A DNA stretch of 64,000 bases from contig NZ_JACICC010000005.1 in assembly GCF_014195635.1 (NCBI RefSeq), positions 124,001-188,000 on the forward strand, given 5' to 3'. Shown one piece after another: positions 52,388 to 62,250 of this stretch. The translations under genes and the position numbers were made by a program. The stretch comes from Pseudochelatococcus contaminans (GTDB lineage: Bacteria > Pseudomonadota > Alphaproteobacteria > Rhizobiales > Beijerinckiaceae). Numbering within the stretch: position 1 is the stretch's first letter; each line of letters opens with the position of its first letter. A model generated the notes under the pieces. The model did not search any database. It saw only the letters and a list, made by a program, of their open reading frames with translations, and was not told the DNA's origin.

Positions 52388-53454
52388 TGGATAACGTTCG
52401 CCTCAAGGAAATCCGGCCAGGGCGCATCAGGATCCAGGCGCACGTAGGCCATCCCCGGCAGGCCCGTTTTCACGTGCTCCAGATACTGCCGAAGCAACTC
52501 CGGCGGAATCTGTGCACGCACCCGAAACATCAGCTTCTCACGCTCGACTTCCGTCTCAACGGTCTTGGGCGTGAACTGTGCGACATCGGAAACGAAGGAC
52601 ACTTTTGCGGGAATCGCGACATTTGGCGCGGCATCCATGACAAGGCGGACATCGGTGCCCAGTGCTATCCGCCCGGCCTGCTGCGTCGGCAGGAAGAAGG
52701 TCATGAAGACGTCGGAGACATCGACCATGTTCACGACCCGCCCGCCGCTCGACAGAACCTCGCCGGGTTGGGCGACACGATACTGGACGCGTCCGTCCCT
52801 CGGCGCCCTGAGCGTGCTGTCATCAATATCGGCCTGTAAACTCTCGATAGCGGCCTTGGCCGCATCGACGGCTACTTCGGCATCGATGACCTGCGCTTTC
52901 GATGCACCGATTGCCGCTTCAGAGGCGGCGAGCGACGCGCGTGACGCACTGAGAGCAGCGGTCGCACCGCGCTGGGCTGCCCGGTCATCATCGAGCACTT
53001 GCTGCGAGACCGTGTTGTTACGAATGAGTTGTTCCGAGCGCGCCAGCTTGCTCTCGGTGGCGTCCAGCTCAGCCTGACGCTGCTCGATAACAGCTTGCGC
53101 CGTCTCATGCTCAGCCTCACGTTGAGTGACGAGACTTTTGGCCGTATGGATGCCGATTTCCGCACGGCGCAACTGCGCCTCCGCCTCGCGCTTCTTGGCG
53201 GAAAGCTGGGTGATATCCATCTGTGCCAATACTTGCCCCGAGGTGACGAAATCACCTTCGCGGACGAGAATATCCTGCAACCTACCGGCGGTTTTGGCGG
53301 AAATATCGATCTCGACGGCCTCAAGGCGGCCATTGCCGCTGGCAATGCCTTCGGGCAGACCGTCTGCTGTCGAATGTTGCCAGATCTGGTAACCGACGAA
53401 GCCGGCAACGACGACAACCCCCGCGAGCAGCCACCTCCTGCTGTGCAAACTCAT
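52384..53454 (-). CDS. HlyD-family membrane fusion (periplasmic adaptor) protein
   Basis: The 356-residue protein links the inner-membrane exporter to the outer membrane. A single N-terminal anchor ([18 protein letters not shown]) is followed by a biotinyl-lipoyl half ([20 protein letters not shown]), a long alpha-helical hairpin of about 120 residues rich in Ala, Glu and Gln, and the second lipoyl half [20 protein letters not shown] with a beta-barrel domain. It corresponds to YhiI. Its stop overlaps the RbbA-like start by four bases. It is divergent from the TetR gene, with a palindromic operator candidate 87 bases upstream. Confidence 0.93.
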   Translation of the reverse strand: MSLHSRRWLLAGVVVVAGFVGYQIWQHSTADGLPEGIASGNGRLEAVEIDISAKTAGRLQDILVREGDFVTSGQVLAQMDITQLSAKKREAEAQLRRAEIGIHTAKSLVTQREAEHETAQAVIEQRQAELDATESKLARSEQLIRNNTVSQQVLDDDRAAQRGATAALSASRASLAASEAAIGASKAQVIDAEVAVDAAKAAIESLQADIDDSTLRAPRDGRVQYRVAQPGEVLSSGGRVVNMVDVSDVFMTFFLPTQQAGRIALGTDVRLVMDAAPNVAIPAKVSFVSDVAQFTPKTVETEVEREKLMFRVRAQIPPELLRQYLEHVKTGLPGMAYVRLDPDAPWPDFLEANVIQ

Positions 53455-53540
53455 TCAATACCTCTCTTGAATGGACAACCGATCACGCGGATGAATAGGA
53501 TCTGGATGCTTTCGAAGCAGGAAAGCATGCGGCACCTTAT

Positions 53541-53556
53541 GTCAACGATTGTTGAC
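53541..53556. promoter_or_regulatory. Palindromic TetR operator candidate
   Basis: GTCAAC and GTTGAC, separated by GATT, form a 16-base inverted repeat between the divergent exporter operon and TetR gene. Its position, 59 bases upstream of the TetR start and 87 bases upstream of the HlyD start, suits repression of both. Confidence 0.6.
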
Positions 53557-53614
53557 TTACAATCCAAATGTCCGTCATTGTCCCCGGCGGCTGTTCAGGA
53601 AAGTCGATAAGAAT

Positions 53615-54223
53615 ATGTCAGTGAAAAAGGTCGTCCGGGGTGAAGGCGAGACCCGGCAACGTATTCTCAAGGCAGCGATCGAGCATTTCGAGAAGGCGTC
53701 CTATGACGACGTCGGGCTGCGGGACATCGCCGCTGATGTCGGTGTGGATGTTGCCTACGTCCATCGCAGTTTCGGATCGAAAGAAGGGCTGTTCCGTGAG
53801 GTGTTGTTGACCGCCGGCAAAGCCGAAAGCGTTTCCGAACTAACCGTCGACGAATTGCCTGCCGCATTTGCACGGCAGCTCTTTCAACGGGAACATGACG
53901 CTGACGGCGACATCGAACCACTGCTCATTCTCGTTCGCTCGCTGACAAGCCGCAAAGCCGGCGGGCTGGTCAGCGAACGTCTCAGTGCGGAACTCATCGA
54001 CCCGCTACAGGCCAAGTTCGGAGATTCCGACCCGTTCCGCGCTGCGACGATTATCTCCCTGCTGATCGGCCTCAGCGTCATGCGCAACCTTCTCAAATTG
54101 CCTTCCGTGAGCGAGGCCGATGTCATAAGCAGTGAAAAGCTGGTTGCCAGAGCCATCGAAGGGATCATAAACAGCACAGATACGTCGCAAGCTCATGAGT
54201 CCGGCAAAAATGTATTGGCGTGA
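53615..54223 (+). CDS. TetR/AcrR-family transcriptional regulator
   Basis: The 202-residue protein starts from ATG at 53615; the frame extends to 53549 but without family sequence. The N-terminal helix-turn-helix is ETRQRILKAAIEHFEKASYD and VGLRDIAADVGVDVAYVHRS with the following FGSKEGLFREVL. The ligand domain (about 70-190) has no recognised specificity. It is divergent from the HlyD-RbbA-YhhJ operon, with a 16-base inverted repeat in between, so it probably represses the exporter and itself, with release by an exported compound. Its end overlaps the next gene by 29 bases. Confidence 0.92.
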   Translation: MSVKKVVRGEGETRQRILKAAIEHFEKASYDDVGLRDIAADVGVDVAYVHRSFGSKEGLFREVLLTAGKAESVSELTVDELPAAFARQLFQREHDADGDIEPLLILVRSLTSRKAGGLVSERLSAELIDPLQAKFGDSDPFRAATIISLLIGLSVMRNLLKLPSVSEADVISSEKLVARAIEGIINSTDTSQAHESGKNVLA

Positions 54224-55355
54224 ACCTCTTCGGCGACGTTCCGGAATCTCGGTGCTTCTCAGAAGCTGCCCTGTCGTTCTCTTCATCGCCACCAGCGGAT
54301 GCGCAGCAAGACCGGGGCCAGAGGTGCTTGCGACAGTTTCATCCCCTGCCCCGGAAAGCTCAAGGCAGCATCGCGTCTATGCCGCGACGACGCGGGCCAG
54401 AGCGGCAGAAGGCACCAACGCTTACACGGCCAGCCGGTCGAAACAGATGAATTACGCACGCTTCGACGTCTCCGTTCCCCCAGGTCACGTCGCCGGCGAA
54501 ATCGAATGGCCGAAAGGGGCCCTGAACCCGCAAACGAGCTTCGCCATTGTCGATCAGCGGACACTTGATGAACGCACGTTCTTCCGAACGATCTCTGCCC
54601 AGGCGGCACAGGGCGATGTTGGCGTCTTCATTCACGGCTATAACGTCAATTTTCAGGAGGCGCTGTATCGTCTCGTTCAGATGGTGGCAGATGCCAATAT
54701 CGACGGTGTTCCCGTTCTCTTTTCATGGCCTTCGCAGGCCGCTATTTCCGGTTACGTCGCGGATAAGGAGGCCGTGACCTATTCGCGGGACGATCTGGCT
54801 TCCTTACTTGTCCGGCTTGCAGCGAGACCGGGCTCTGGTGAGACGGTGGTGCTCGCGCACAGCATGGGAAGCTGGCTGCTGATGGAGGCGCTCCGCCAGT
54901 TGAAACTGCAAGGGCGCGACGATGTGCTTGCCAGGCTGAAAGTATTTCTGGCCGCGCCGGACATCGACAGCAACGTATTCGAAACACAACTTGCAGTCAT
55001 TGGCCGGATGCGCAAGCCAATCACCATTTTTGTATCAAAAGACGACGTAGCACTTCAGGTGTCTGAATTGCTTGCAGGCGACAGCGCCCGCGTAGGCAAA
55101 CTTGACGTCAACGATCCCAAGGTCATGGACGCAGCACGGGAAAAGGGCGTGCAGGTCATCGACATCTCGGCCATCGCCACAGACGACAGCCTCAAGCACG
55201 GCCGTTTCAGCGCCCTCGCAAGTATGTCGCCACGGTTGACCAAGGACAGCCGCAAGCAGGGCCTCGTCGATGAAGCGGGAGCATTCGTGTTCGACGTCGC
55301 CAGTGCCGCGATTAAAGCTCCCTTCCGCCTCGCCAGCAAGATCGTCAGCCCATAA
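54195..55355 (+). CDS. DUF900 alpha/beta hydrolase, putative lipoprotein
   Basis: The 386-residue protein begins with a lipoprotein-type signal (SCPVVLFIATSGCAARPG, with SGC as the modified cysteine), so it is probably anchored in an envelope membrane. The DUF900 hydrolase domain spans about 80-300: FIHGYNVNFQEALYRLVQMV, VLFSWPSQAAISGY and the nucleophile motif VVLAHSMGSWLLMEAL (Ser in HSMGS), with a DIDSNVF segment beyond that can hold the acid residue. The substrate is unknown; esterase or lipase activity is plausible. Its start lies inside the TetR gene, which suggests co-expression with the regulator of an exporter. Confidence 0.85.
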   Translation: MSPAKMYWREPLRRRSGISVLLRSCPVVLFIATSGCAARPGPEVLATVSSPAPESSRQHRVYAATTRARAAEGTNAYTASRSKQMNYARFDVSVPPGHVAGEIEWPKGALNPQTSFAIVDQRTLDERTFFRTISAQAAQGDVGVFIHGYNVNFQEALYRLVQMVADANIDGVPVLFSWPSQAAISGYVADKEAVTYSRDDLASLLVRLAARPGSGETVVLAHSMGSWLLMEALRQLKLQGRDDVLARLKVFLAAPDIDSNVFETQLAVIGRMRKPITIFVSKDDVALQVSELLAGDSARVGKLDVNDPKVMDAAREKGVQVIDISAIATDDSLKHGRFSALASMSPRLTKDSRKQGLVDEAGAFVFDVASAAIKAPFRLASKIVSP

Positions 55356-55415
55356 ACGACGCTGAACTGCTTAGCGATACAGCGCAAGAGGTATGTCACG
55401 CTGCCGCCTGTTGCA

Positions 55416-56585
55416 TCAGTTCTTTGTAGCGAGGGTTGAACCGCCGTAGTCGCCGACTGCGAACTCATTGGGAACCGCTTCACGCAGGCCCTGTCGGTCC
55501 GGGTAGATGCCCAGATGCGGGAAAAGCAACTCCGCCACCCGGTAAGCTTCCTCCAGATGCGGATAGCCGGAGCCGACGATGGTATCGATACCCACGGCCC
55601 GGTATTCGGCGAGACGTTCGGCAATCTGCTCGCCGGTGCCGACAAGCGCCGTGCCGACACCCGTCCGCACCAGCCCAACGCCTGCCCACAGATTAGGGGC
55701 GACGACCAGCTTATCGCGCCGCCCGCCGTGCAGTTCCGCCTGCCGACGCTGACCGACCGAGTCCATTTCCTCAAGGAAGCGCCGATAAGTCCGTTCAATC
55801 TGCTCGTCGGAAATATGGCTGATGAGCCGATCTGCCGCCCGCCATGCTTCCTCCTCCGTCTCGCGAACGATGAAATGCAGCCGCATGCCGAAGCGTAGCT
55901 TGCGGCCCTTCGCCTCGGCCTTGCGGCGCACGGAATCGAGCTTTTCCTTAACCTGCGCCACGGGCTCGCCCCATGTCAGATACAGGTCGGTGGCGGCAGC
56001 GGCAAGTTCCTGCCCGGCCTCCGACGAACCGCCGAAGTAGAGTGCGGGACGGGGCGACTGTACCGGCGGAAAATCAATACGCGCACCTTTAAGCTTGTAA
56101 TATTCACCGTCGAAGTCGACTTCCTCGCCGGTGATAAGCCGCGTCCAGATGTCGAGGAACTCGGCCCCTTGCCTGTAACGCTCGTCGTGGCCGAGGTAAA
56201 TGCCATCGCCGGCAAGTTCCGTCGGATTGCCTCCAACCACCACGTTAAGCAGCAACCGGCCGCCACTGAGACGGTCGAGCGCCACGGTCTGCCGGGCTGC
56301 AAAGGCCGGCGAGGTGACACCCGGACGCAGGGCGACAAGAAATTTCAGCCGCTCCGTCACCGTGGCAAGGCCAGTGGCCGTGATCCAGGAATCCTCGCAG
56401 CTCTGGCCCGTGGGCAGCAACACGCCCTTGAATCCGAGCTGGTCGACAGCAATGGCGATCTGCTTGAAGTAACCAAATTCCGGCCGCCGGCTTCGCTTGT
56501 CGGAACCTAGATAGGTTCCATCGCCATGAGTTGGGATGAACCAGAAGAAATTCAGCGGATCACTGGGCGAAAGGGCGATGCTCAT
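55416..56585 (-). CDS. ssuD: FMNH2-dependent alkanesulfonate monooxygenase
   Basis: SsuD releases sulfite from alkanesulfonates using O2 and reduced FMN. The 389-residue protein (ATG at 56585 with GAGGAA upstream) has [58 protein letters not shown] and [18 protein letters not shown], all matching SsuD, and [20 protein letters not shown]. The family's catalytic Cys54-type position is seen in GQSCEDSWI. It is the last gene of a leftward operon whose first genes form a peptide-type ABC importer, which suggests that the importer brings in sulfonates or related compounds. No FMN reductase gene (ssuE) is visible. Confidence 0.92.
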   Translation of the reverse strand: MSIALSPSDPLNFFWFIPTHGDGTYLGSDKRSRRPEFGYFKQIAIAVDQLGFKGVLLPTGQSCEDSWITATGLATVTERLKFLVALRPGVTSPAFAARQTVALDRLSGGRLLLNVVVGGNPTELAGDGIYLGHDERYRQGAEFLDIWTRLITGEEVDFDGEYYKLKGARIDFPPVQSPRPALYFGGSSEAGQELAAAATDLYLTWGEPVAQVKEKLDSVRRKAEAKGRKLRFGMRLHFIVRETEEEAWRAADRLISHISDEQIERTYRRFLEEMDSVGQRRQAELHGGRRDKLVVAPNLWAGVGLVRTGVGTALVGTGEQIAERLAEYRAVGIDTIVGSGYPHLEEAYRVAELLFPHLGIYPDRQGLREAVPNEFAVGDYGGSTLATKN

Positions 56586-56642
56586 CGGATTCCTCATGCG
56601 CTGGCAACAAGTGTCTTCGTTTCATTCAGAAACAGCCGTGTT

Positions 56643-58358
56643 TCAGATTGCGTCTACGGGGGCGGGCCTGAAGTGGGAGAGACTATGCCTCGCATTCAGC
56701 AGTTCGCGGGTGTACGGCTCCTTGGGGGAGCTGAAAATGGCGTTCACGTCACCATGTTCGACGACCCGACCGGCCTTCATGACGACGACGGAGTCGCTGA
56801 TGTGCTGGACGACGCCGAGATCATGCGAAATGAACAGGATCGACAGGCCAAGCTGTTTCTGGATGTCACGGAGAACATCCAGGATCTGCGCCTGAATGGA
56901 CACGTCCAGCGCCGAAACGGCCTCGTCCGCCACCAGCAGACGCGGCTCCACCGCCAGCGCCCTTGCGATGGCGACCCGCTGCCGCTGACCTCCCGACAGC
57001 TCCCTTGGACGCCTGAGAGCATGCAACCGCTCAAGGCCGACCAGCTCCAGCAGTTCATATGACCTCGCATCCCGCTTCGCCGTGTTGCGATAGGCGGGCA
57101 GCGTCCCCAGCGCATCGCCGAGCAGCCGCAGAACGGTGTGGCGGGGATCGAACGAGCCCAACGGATCCTGGCTGATGAGTTGCACCAGATGACGGCGCGG
57201 CCGGCGCTTTGTCTCAGGCAATGCGCTCCACGGCTTTCCGTCTATCAGCACCTCGCCGGAATCGGCGTGTTCGAAGCCGAGGATAATTCTCGCAACTGTA
57301 CTTTTGCCAGAACCGGATTCACCGACGATTCCGAGCGTCCGACCATACTCCAGCGAGAACGAGACGTGATCGACGGCAACTCTCGGGTGGCGGGTTGAGG
57401 AGTGGAAAGTCTTCGTCAGGTTGCGCACTTCCAGAATGTCGCCCCCGTCCCCGCCCGACGCCGAAGGCGGCCGCAGCCGGACAAGATCGAGCGGCGGCAG
57501 GGGCGAGAGACGCTTGCCCCTCGTCTGCTGTCCGGGAATGGCTTGCAGCAGCGCTTTCGTGTAGGCGTGCCGGGGGCGCGACAACACATCCCCTGCCGTC
57601 CCGCGCTCCACCACCTCGCCTTGCCGGAAAACCAGTATCTCGTCGGCGAAAGTCGAAGCCACGGTCAGGTCGTGGGTGATGAGGAGAATGGCGAGTCCCT
57701 TTTCCTGACTCTGTTTCAGCAGCCGGAGCACCTGCACCTGAATGCTGACGTCGAGAGCGGTCGTCGGCTCGTCCGCGATCAGTATCCGGGGTGCGGCTGC
57801 TATGCCGGCCGCGATCAGCGCGCGCTGCCGCAACCCACCCGACAACTGGTGCGGATATTCATCATAGCGCCGCTCGCCATCAGGAATGCCAACGCGCCCC
57901 AATATGTCGACGACATGGCTTCTGATCTCCCGCTTCGTTTTTAGCCGGTGTTCGAGCACAGTCTCGCCCACCTCGAAGCCGACCGTCTTCAGCGGATCAA
58001 GCGACGTGAGTGCATCCTGCAAGACATAGCCGATCCCTGCTCCCCGGATACGCCGCCAGTCAACCTGGGTGGCATTGGAATAGTCATGATCGAGTATGCG
58101 CAGGCGCTCGTGTCGGACCTGGGCGTTATCACCGACGAGGCCGAGAAGCGCCCTGGCGGTGACGCTTTTTCCGGAACCGGATTCGCCCACGAAGGCCAGC
58201 ACCCTGCCCGGATGCAGGGTAAAGGATACGTCGCGCACGACATGACGCCCTTCTCCGCCGGCTGGGAAAGAAATGTTCAGGTTCTCCACCTCCGCGATGG
58301 CGGCGGGAACCGCAGACGCGGGAGCGATTGCGCTCTCCCGGGCGCGCAGGAGGGACAT
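56643..58358 (-). CDS. ABC importer ATP-binding protein with two fused ATPase domains
   Basis: The 571-residue protein fuses DppD-like and DppF-like ATPases of the peptide/nickel (Opp/Dpp) family. Domain 1 (about 25-275) has Walker [17 protein letters not shown], signature [16 protein letters not shown] and [10 protein letters not shown]. Domain 2 (about 315-560) has [36 protein letters not shown] and [10 protein letters not shown]. It lies three bases after one permease gene and 57 bases before ssuD on the same strand. It powers the importer formed with the two permeases and the binding protein. Confidence 0.94.
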   Translation of the reverse strand: MSLLRARESAIAPASAVPAAIAEVENLNISFPAGGEGRHVVRDVSFTLHPGRVLAFVGESGSGKSVTARALLGLVGDNAQVRHERLRILDHDYSNATQVDWRRIRGAGIGYVLQDALTSLDPLKTVGFEVGETVLEHRLKTKREIRSHVVDILGRVGIPDGERRYDEYPHQLSGGLRQRALIAAGIAAAPRILIADEPTTALDVSIQVQVLRLLKQSQEKGLAILLITHDLTVASTFADEILVFRQGEVVERGTAGDVLSRPRHAYTKALLQAIPGQQTRGKRLSPLPPLDLVRLRPPSASGGDGGDILEVRNLTKTFHSSTRHPRVAVDHVSFSLEYGRTLGIVGESGSGKSTVARIILGFEHADSGEVLIDGKPWSALPETKRRPRRHLVQLISQDPLGSFDPRHTVLRLLGDALGTLPAYRNTAKRDARSYELLELVGLERLHALRRPRELSGGQRQRVAIARALAVEPRLLVADEAVSALDVSIQAQILDVLRDIQKQLGLSILFISHDLGVVQHISDSVVVMKAGRVVEHGDVNAIFSSPKEPYTRELLNARHSLSHFRPAPVDAI

Positions 58359-58361
58359 AAA

Positions 58362-59222
58362 CTAACTCTCTTTCTGCAGATATCGCTTCTGAAGGCTTTT
58401 GCCGACGACGGTGACGGACAAAACCGTGAGCGATATCGCGATGCCGGGAAATACCCCCAGCCACCAGGCATGCTCGATCACACTGCGACCCTCCGACAGC
58501 AACAGCCCCCACTCCGGGGCCGGCGGCTGGGGACCGAGCTTCAGGAAACTCAGCGTGCTGCCGGCGAGAATGGAGCCGCCGATGGATATCGTCGCCAGCA
58601 CAAAAACAGGATGAATGGCGTTGGGAATGACATGCCGGCATACGACCGCGGTCTTGCTGAAGCCGAACCCGACAGCGGATTCCACATAGCCGGCATTGCG
58701 AACGACGAGAACCTCCGCCCGCACGAGCCGGGCGAATTGCGGGATGAGGCCGATGCCGATCGCCCACAGTGTGTTGACGAGGCCCGTCCCCAGCAGGGCC
58801 ACGACCACGAGAGCGAGCAGAATGGACGGCAAGGCCATCAGCACATCATTGAACCGCATCAGGGCCTGATCGAGCCACCGCCCGCCAAAACCGGCAAGCG
58901 CGCCGAAAACGATACCGCCGGCAAGCGCAATCAGCGTTGCGCCGAAACCGATCGACACCGAATAAGCGGAGCCGTGAACGACGCGGGAGAACAAATCCCG
59001 CCCCAGATTGTCCGTGCCAAACCAGTGCTCGCGGCTCGGGGGCTGCAATGCCGCCAGCGGATCGATCGTTATGGGCGAGTGCGTCGCAATAGCCTCGGGA
59101 AAGAGAACCTGTATCGCGATGAGCACCAAAAAAACCACGGACAGGATGACCGCGACAGACAAACGCTTGGGGCGCGCAGACAGCCGGTTCGTAACGGCAT
59201 TGTTCGTATTGTCCCGGCTCAT
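58362..59222 (-). CDS. ABC importer permease, DppC/OppC type
   Basis: The 286-residue membrane protein has an N-terminal helix (VILSVVFLVLIAIQVLFP) and a six-helix permease domain. The family N-terminal domain ends with GTDNLGRDLFSRVVHGSAYS, and the EAA loop is SAVGFGFSKTAVVCRHVIPN, which contacts the ATPase. The gene begins at the last base of the DppB-type permease stop (TGATG), so their translation is coupled. Confidence 0.93.
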   Translation of the reverse strand: MSRDNTNNAVTNRLSARPKRLSVAVILSVVFLVLIAIQVLFPEAIATHSPITIDPLAALQPPSREHWFGTDNLGRDLFSRVVHGSAYSVSIGFGATLIALAGGIVFGALAGFGGRWLDQALMRFNDVLMALPSILLALVVVALLGTGLVNTLWAIGIGLIPQFARLVRAEVLVVRNAGYVESAVGFGFSKTAVVCRHVIPNAIHPVFVLATISIGGSILAGSTLSFLKLGPQPPAPEWGLLLSEGRSVIEHAWWLGVFPGIAISLTVLSVTVVGKSLQKRYLQKES

Positions 59223-60163
59223 CAGACGCTCGACCCTATGCGTTTGTCGACGAGGCCATAAGACAGATCGACCAGAATGTTGACGAGCACGAAAAACGCC
59301 GCCGACACGATGACGACGCCCAGCACCAGCGGGATATCGTGCGTGGTGATGGCCGCGACGGTGATGGTGCCCAGCCCCGGTCGCCCGAACACGGTTTCCG
59401 TCACGACGACGCCGGTGAGCACGTTGCCGGCGAAGGTGCCGGTGATGGTCGCCGCCGGAATGTAGCTGTGCTTGAGCGCATGGCCCCAGCGCACCGAGCC
59501 GTCGGACAGCCCGCGGCTCCTTGCGGTGAGAATGAACGGCTCCTTGAGCGCCCGCTCGATACTCTCTCGCATCACCTGCGACAATTGGCCGACGAGGCCA
59601 AGCGCGATGGTGGCCGCCGGCAGCACCAGCGACAAGGGATTATCGAGTGCGACGATGGGAAACCAGTTGAGCGTGAACGAAAACACGAGGATCAGGATGA
59701 TGCCGATCCAGAACGACGGCATCGAGATCGTCACCAGCTCGAACACGAAAGCGAACCGGCGCAGCAGGGTCGACGACCCGGCCGTGAGCGTCGCCAGCGG
59801 GACGGATATGACCACGGCGAGCACCAATCCCGCCACTGCCAGAATGACGGTGGACCACACACCGGAATAAAGCAGCGTCGCTACTTCCGTGCGCTGCTGG
59901 TACGATCTTCCCAGATCCCCATGAACGAGACGTTCGATGTAAAGCAGATACTGCTCATGCACCGGCCGCTCTAATCCCCAGTCGCGGCGCACTTCCTCAA
60001 GCTGTTCTTCGGTCGGAATTTCATCGCCGCCGAAGAGAAGCGCGGCCGGATCGCCGGGAACGATCTGAAGGAACGCAAAGGTGAGCGTGACCGTGAACCA
60101 CAGGACCACGACGCCCAGCGCCACCCGCCTCGACAAGGATACGAGAATGGATTGAAGCGGCAT
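59222..60163 (-). CDS. ABC importer permease, DppB/OppB type
   Basis: The 313-residue membrane protein has the DppB-type N-terminus (SRRVALGVVVLWFTVTLTFA then LQIVPGDPAALLFGGDEIPT) and a six-helix permease domain with an EAA-like loop (LTARSRGLSDGSVRWGHALK). It pairs with the DppC-type permease downstream. A gap of 115 bases separates it from the binding protein gene upstream, all on the same strand. Confidence 0.93.
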   Translation of the reverse strand: MPLQSILVSLSRRVALGVVVLWFTVTLTFAFLQIVPGDPAALLFGGDEIPTEEQLEEVRRDWGLERPVHEQYLLYIERLVHGDLGRSYQQRTEVATLLYSGVWSTVILAVAGLVLAVVISVPLATLTAGSSTLLRRFAFVFELVTISMPSFWIGIILILVFSFTLNWFPIVALDNPLSLVLPAATIALGLVGQLSQVMRESIERALKEPFILTARSRGLSDGSVRWGHALKHSYIPAATITGTFAGNVLTGVVVTETVFGRPGLGTITVAAITTHDIPLVLGVVIVSAAFFVLVNILVDLSYGLVDKRIGSSV

Positions 60164-60278
60164 AAACTGTCAGAACTCTTTTTGCATTATGTACTTCGGC
60201 ACCGGCAGCCCCGGATGACAGCGCATTACTGCAATGCGCCGACTATTCTCGGGACACCCGATGCCTATCGCTTCACGC

Positions 60279-61898
60279 TTACTTGGCGACCCAGACATCG
60301 TAGACGCCCTCGGGCGAGCCGATCTGGTTGATGAAGCCAAGGCCGTTCACCTTGTTGCTGGCAGCAATCTGGTATGCCTGCACGAGCAGCGGGATGTAGG
60401 TCACATCGTCGATGACCGCCTTGCGCTGAAGCTCGTGGAAGATTTTGATCCGTTGCGCGTTGTCAGATGTCGCGAGCGCCTCGGCCGCAAGATCCTTCAA
60501 CGGCTGGATCGACGGATCAGCCTTGTTATCAGTGGCGAGCGCGCCGCCATTGGACAGGCCATTCAGTGATTTCCGCACATCAGAATGCAGCCATGTCGAC
60601 GGATAGATATGGACGGCCCCGGAGGCGACTTCCTTCAAGTAGGTGCTGGAAGGCGTGAGGTCGACGATGAACTCCAGTCCGATATTCTGCTTCAACTGTT
60701 GCGAAATGCCTTGCAGCAGCGTGCTGCGCTGTTCGCGGTCGAGCTGGGTGGGATAGAGCACGCGAACGGAAAGCCGCTTGCCATCCTTGACACGAAAACC
60801 CTCGCTGTCACGCTCTGTCCAGCCCGCTTCGTCGAGCAGCTTGTTGGCGTTCTCGACGTTATTGCCCCATGCGCCCTCAAGGCTCTTGTCGTAGAACGGA
60901 CTGACGGGGCTGGTGTGCGACCATGCGCGCCGGATTTCACCCCGATAAAGGGACTTCACGAGCGCGTCGAGATCGAACCCGTCGCGCAGCGCCTGCCTCA
61001 CCCTGACGTCATCGAGCGGCGACAGAAAAGCATTGAGCGAAAGCTTGAACGTATCGCCGTTTGCGTCGTTGCTAAGGTAGACGAAACCGTCGCGGTCCTT
61101 GAACTTCGATACGTCGAGCGCGGAAATGCCTTCGATCACGTCAACCTGCGCCGGCAAGGCTCCAACGCGGCTCGATGGCTCCGCCAGGAAGCGGTAGGTC
61201 ACCTTGTCCAGATAGGCCTTGCCCTGATGCGCCTTGGTTTCCGGCGCCCAGTTGTAATCGTCGAAACTCTCCAGCACCACCTGCGCGCCCTTCTGATACG
61301 AAGAGATCCTGAACGGACCTGTGCCCGCCAGATTCTGCCCGCCGGAAGGCAGATCGTTCAGATGCTCGGTCAACGACTTGGGCGAGATGATGCCCCAGCC
61401 GATATAAGCGATTGAATCGAGAAAGCTCGCATCGGGCTTCTTCAGCCGCACCTCGACTGTGCGATCATCCACGACAGTCGCAGAGTCATAGTTGGGGAAA
61501 GCGTAGATCGAGTAAGGGGTCTCGTTTGCCTTGTCGAGATTGAGTTTGACCGCCGCCGCATCGAGCTTCTCGCCATCGTGGAAAGTAACACCGTCGCGCA
61601 GCCTGAATGTATAGACGGTGCCATCGTCGCTCACCGAATAAGATTCGGCCAGCGAAGGCACGAAATCACCATTTTCGGTCTTCTCCAGCAGTGTATCGAA
61701 TATATTCCGCAAGTAGAGGAATGCGTTTGCCTGATTGTTCTGATGCGGGTTCCAGTTTACCGGGTCGGTCTGGGTGCCATAGGTGATTTCACCGCCGGAC
61801 ACCGGCTCGGCTGCCGCATGACGCGGGGCTGCCACCCCGATTCCGCCGAGGACGAGAATTCCGGCGAGGGCGGAAACGATGAACTTCTTCTTGGCCAT
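60279..61898 (-). CDS. Peptide-type (family 5) ABC substrate-binding protein
   Basis: The 539-residue periplasmic protein has a Sec signal (KKFIVSALAGILVLGGIGVA, cleavage near AAAEP) and the family 5 binding fold: PSLAESYSVSDDGTVYTFRL, DGVTFHDGEKLDAAAVKLNL, GTGPFRISSYQKGAQVVLES and RVRQALRDGFDLDALVKSLY. Such proteins bind peptides, nickel chelates or other small molecules. Together with two permeases, a fused ATPase and SsuD it suggests uptake of a sulfur-containing compound; the layout recalls Klebsiella KPN_01854-type loci that pair this transporter class with luciferase-like monooxygenases. The ATG at 61898 is chosen over 61931 because the signal begins there. Confidence 0.9.
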   Translation of the reverse strand: MAKKKFIVSALAGILVLGGIGVAAPRHAAAEPVSGGEITYGTQTDPVNWNPHQNNQANAFLYLRNIFDTLLEKTENGDFVPSLAESYSVSDDGTVYTFRLRDGVTFHDGEKLDAAAVKLNLDKANETPYSIYAFPNYDSATVVDDRTVEVRLKKPDASFLDSIAYIGWGIISPKSLTEHLNDLPSGGQNLAGTGPFRISSYQKGAQVVLESFDDYNWAPETKAHQGKAYLDKVTYRFLAEPSSRVGALPAQVDVIEGISALDVSKFKDRDGFVYLSNDANGDTFKLSLNAFLSPLDDVRVRQALRDGFDLDALVKSLYRGEIRRAWSHTSPVSPFYDKSLEGAWGNNVENANKLLDEAGWTERDSEGFRVKDGKRLSVRVLYPTQLDREQRSTLLQGISQQLKQNIGLEFIVDLTPSSTYLKEVASGAVHIYPSTWLHSDVRKSLNGLSNGGALATDNKADPSIQPLKDLAAEALATSDNAQRIKIFHELQRKAVIDDVTYIPLLVQAYQIAASNKVNGLGFINQIGSPEGVYDVWVAK

Positions 61899-62250
61899 TT
61901 TGCTATCCCGAAACTGTTTCCCGCGCCACAACTGCTGCGGCAGAACAAGCGCGAATCGAATGAGTCATCCAAGAAATATCATAATTTCTATATTTTTAGT
62001 GATTTAATGCGCTATCACGTCCATAGTCTGTTATTCCGTTGAATCGGGATGGAAAAGCCATTCTCCATCAGACTGTTCGCAATCATGACAGGAAGCAGGT
62101 TCGTCATCTTCGAAAGGTTTCGGCCGCATCAGACGGGCGCTTCATGGCTGGCGGCTCACGGCTGGCGACATGCCGTCGCCGGCCAGGTGCGGTCGCTGCA
62201 CCGAGTTCAGAACGCGTATCCAAATTTGTGAAACACCAGGACGCACAATT
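61899..62250. other. Divergent promoter region between the ABC importer and a monooxygenase
   Basis: This 352-base gap holds no convincing gene. Near the importer start it is AT-rich with an inverted repeat AGAAAT-N6-ATTTCT (61972-61989), a candidate site for a regulator of the divergent operons. No regulator gene is in the cluster. Confidence 0.45.

Noticed and set aside
57948-59261. A 437-codon open frame antisense to the ABC importer genes
   Set aside because: It overlaps two clear transporter genes and has no recognisable domain.
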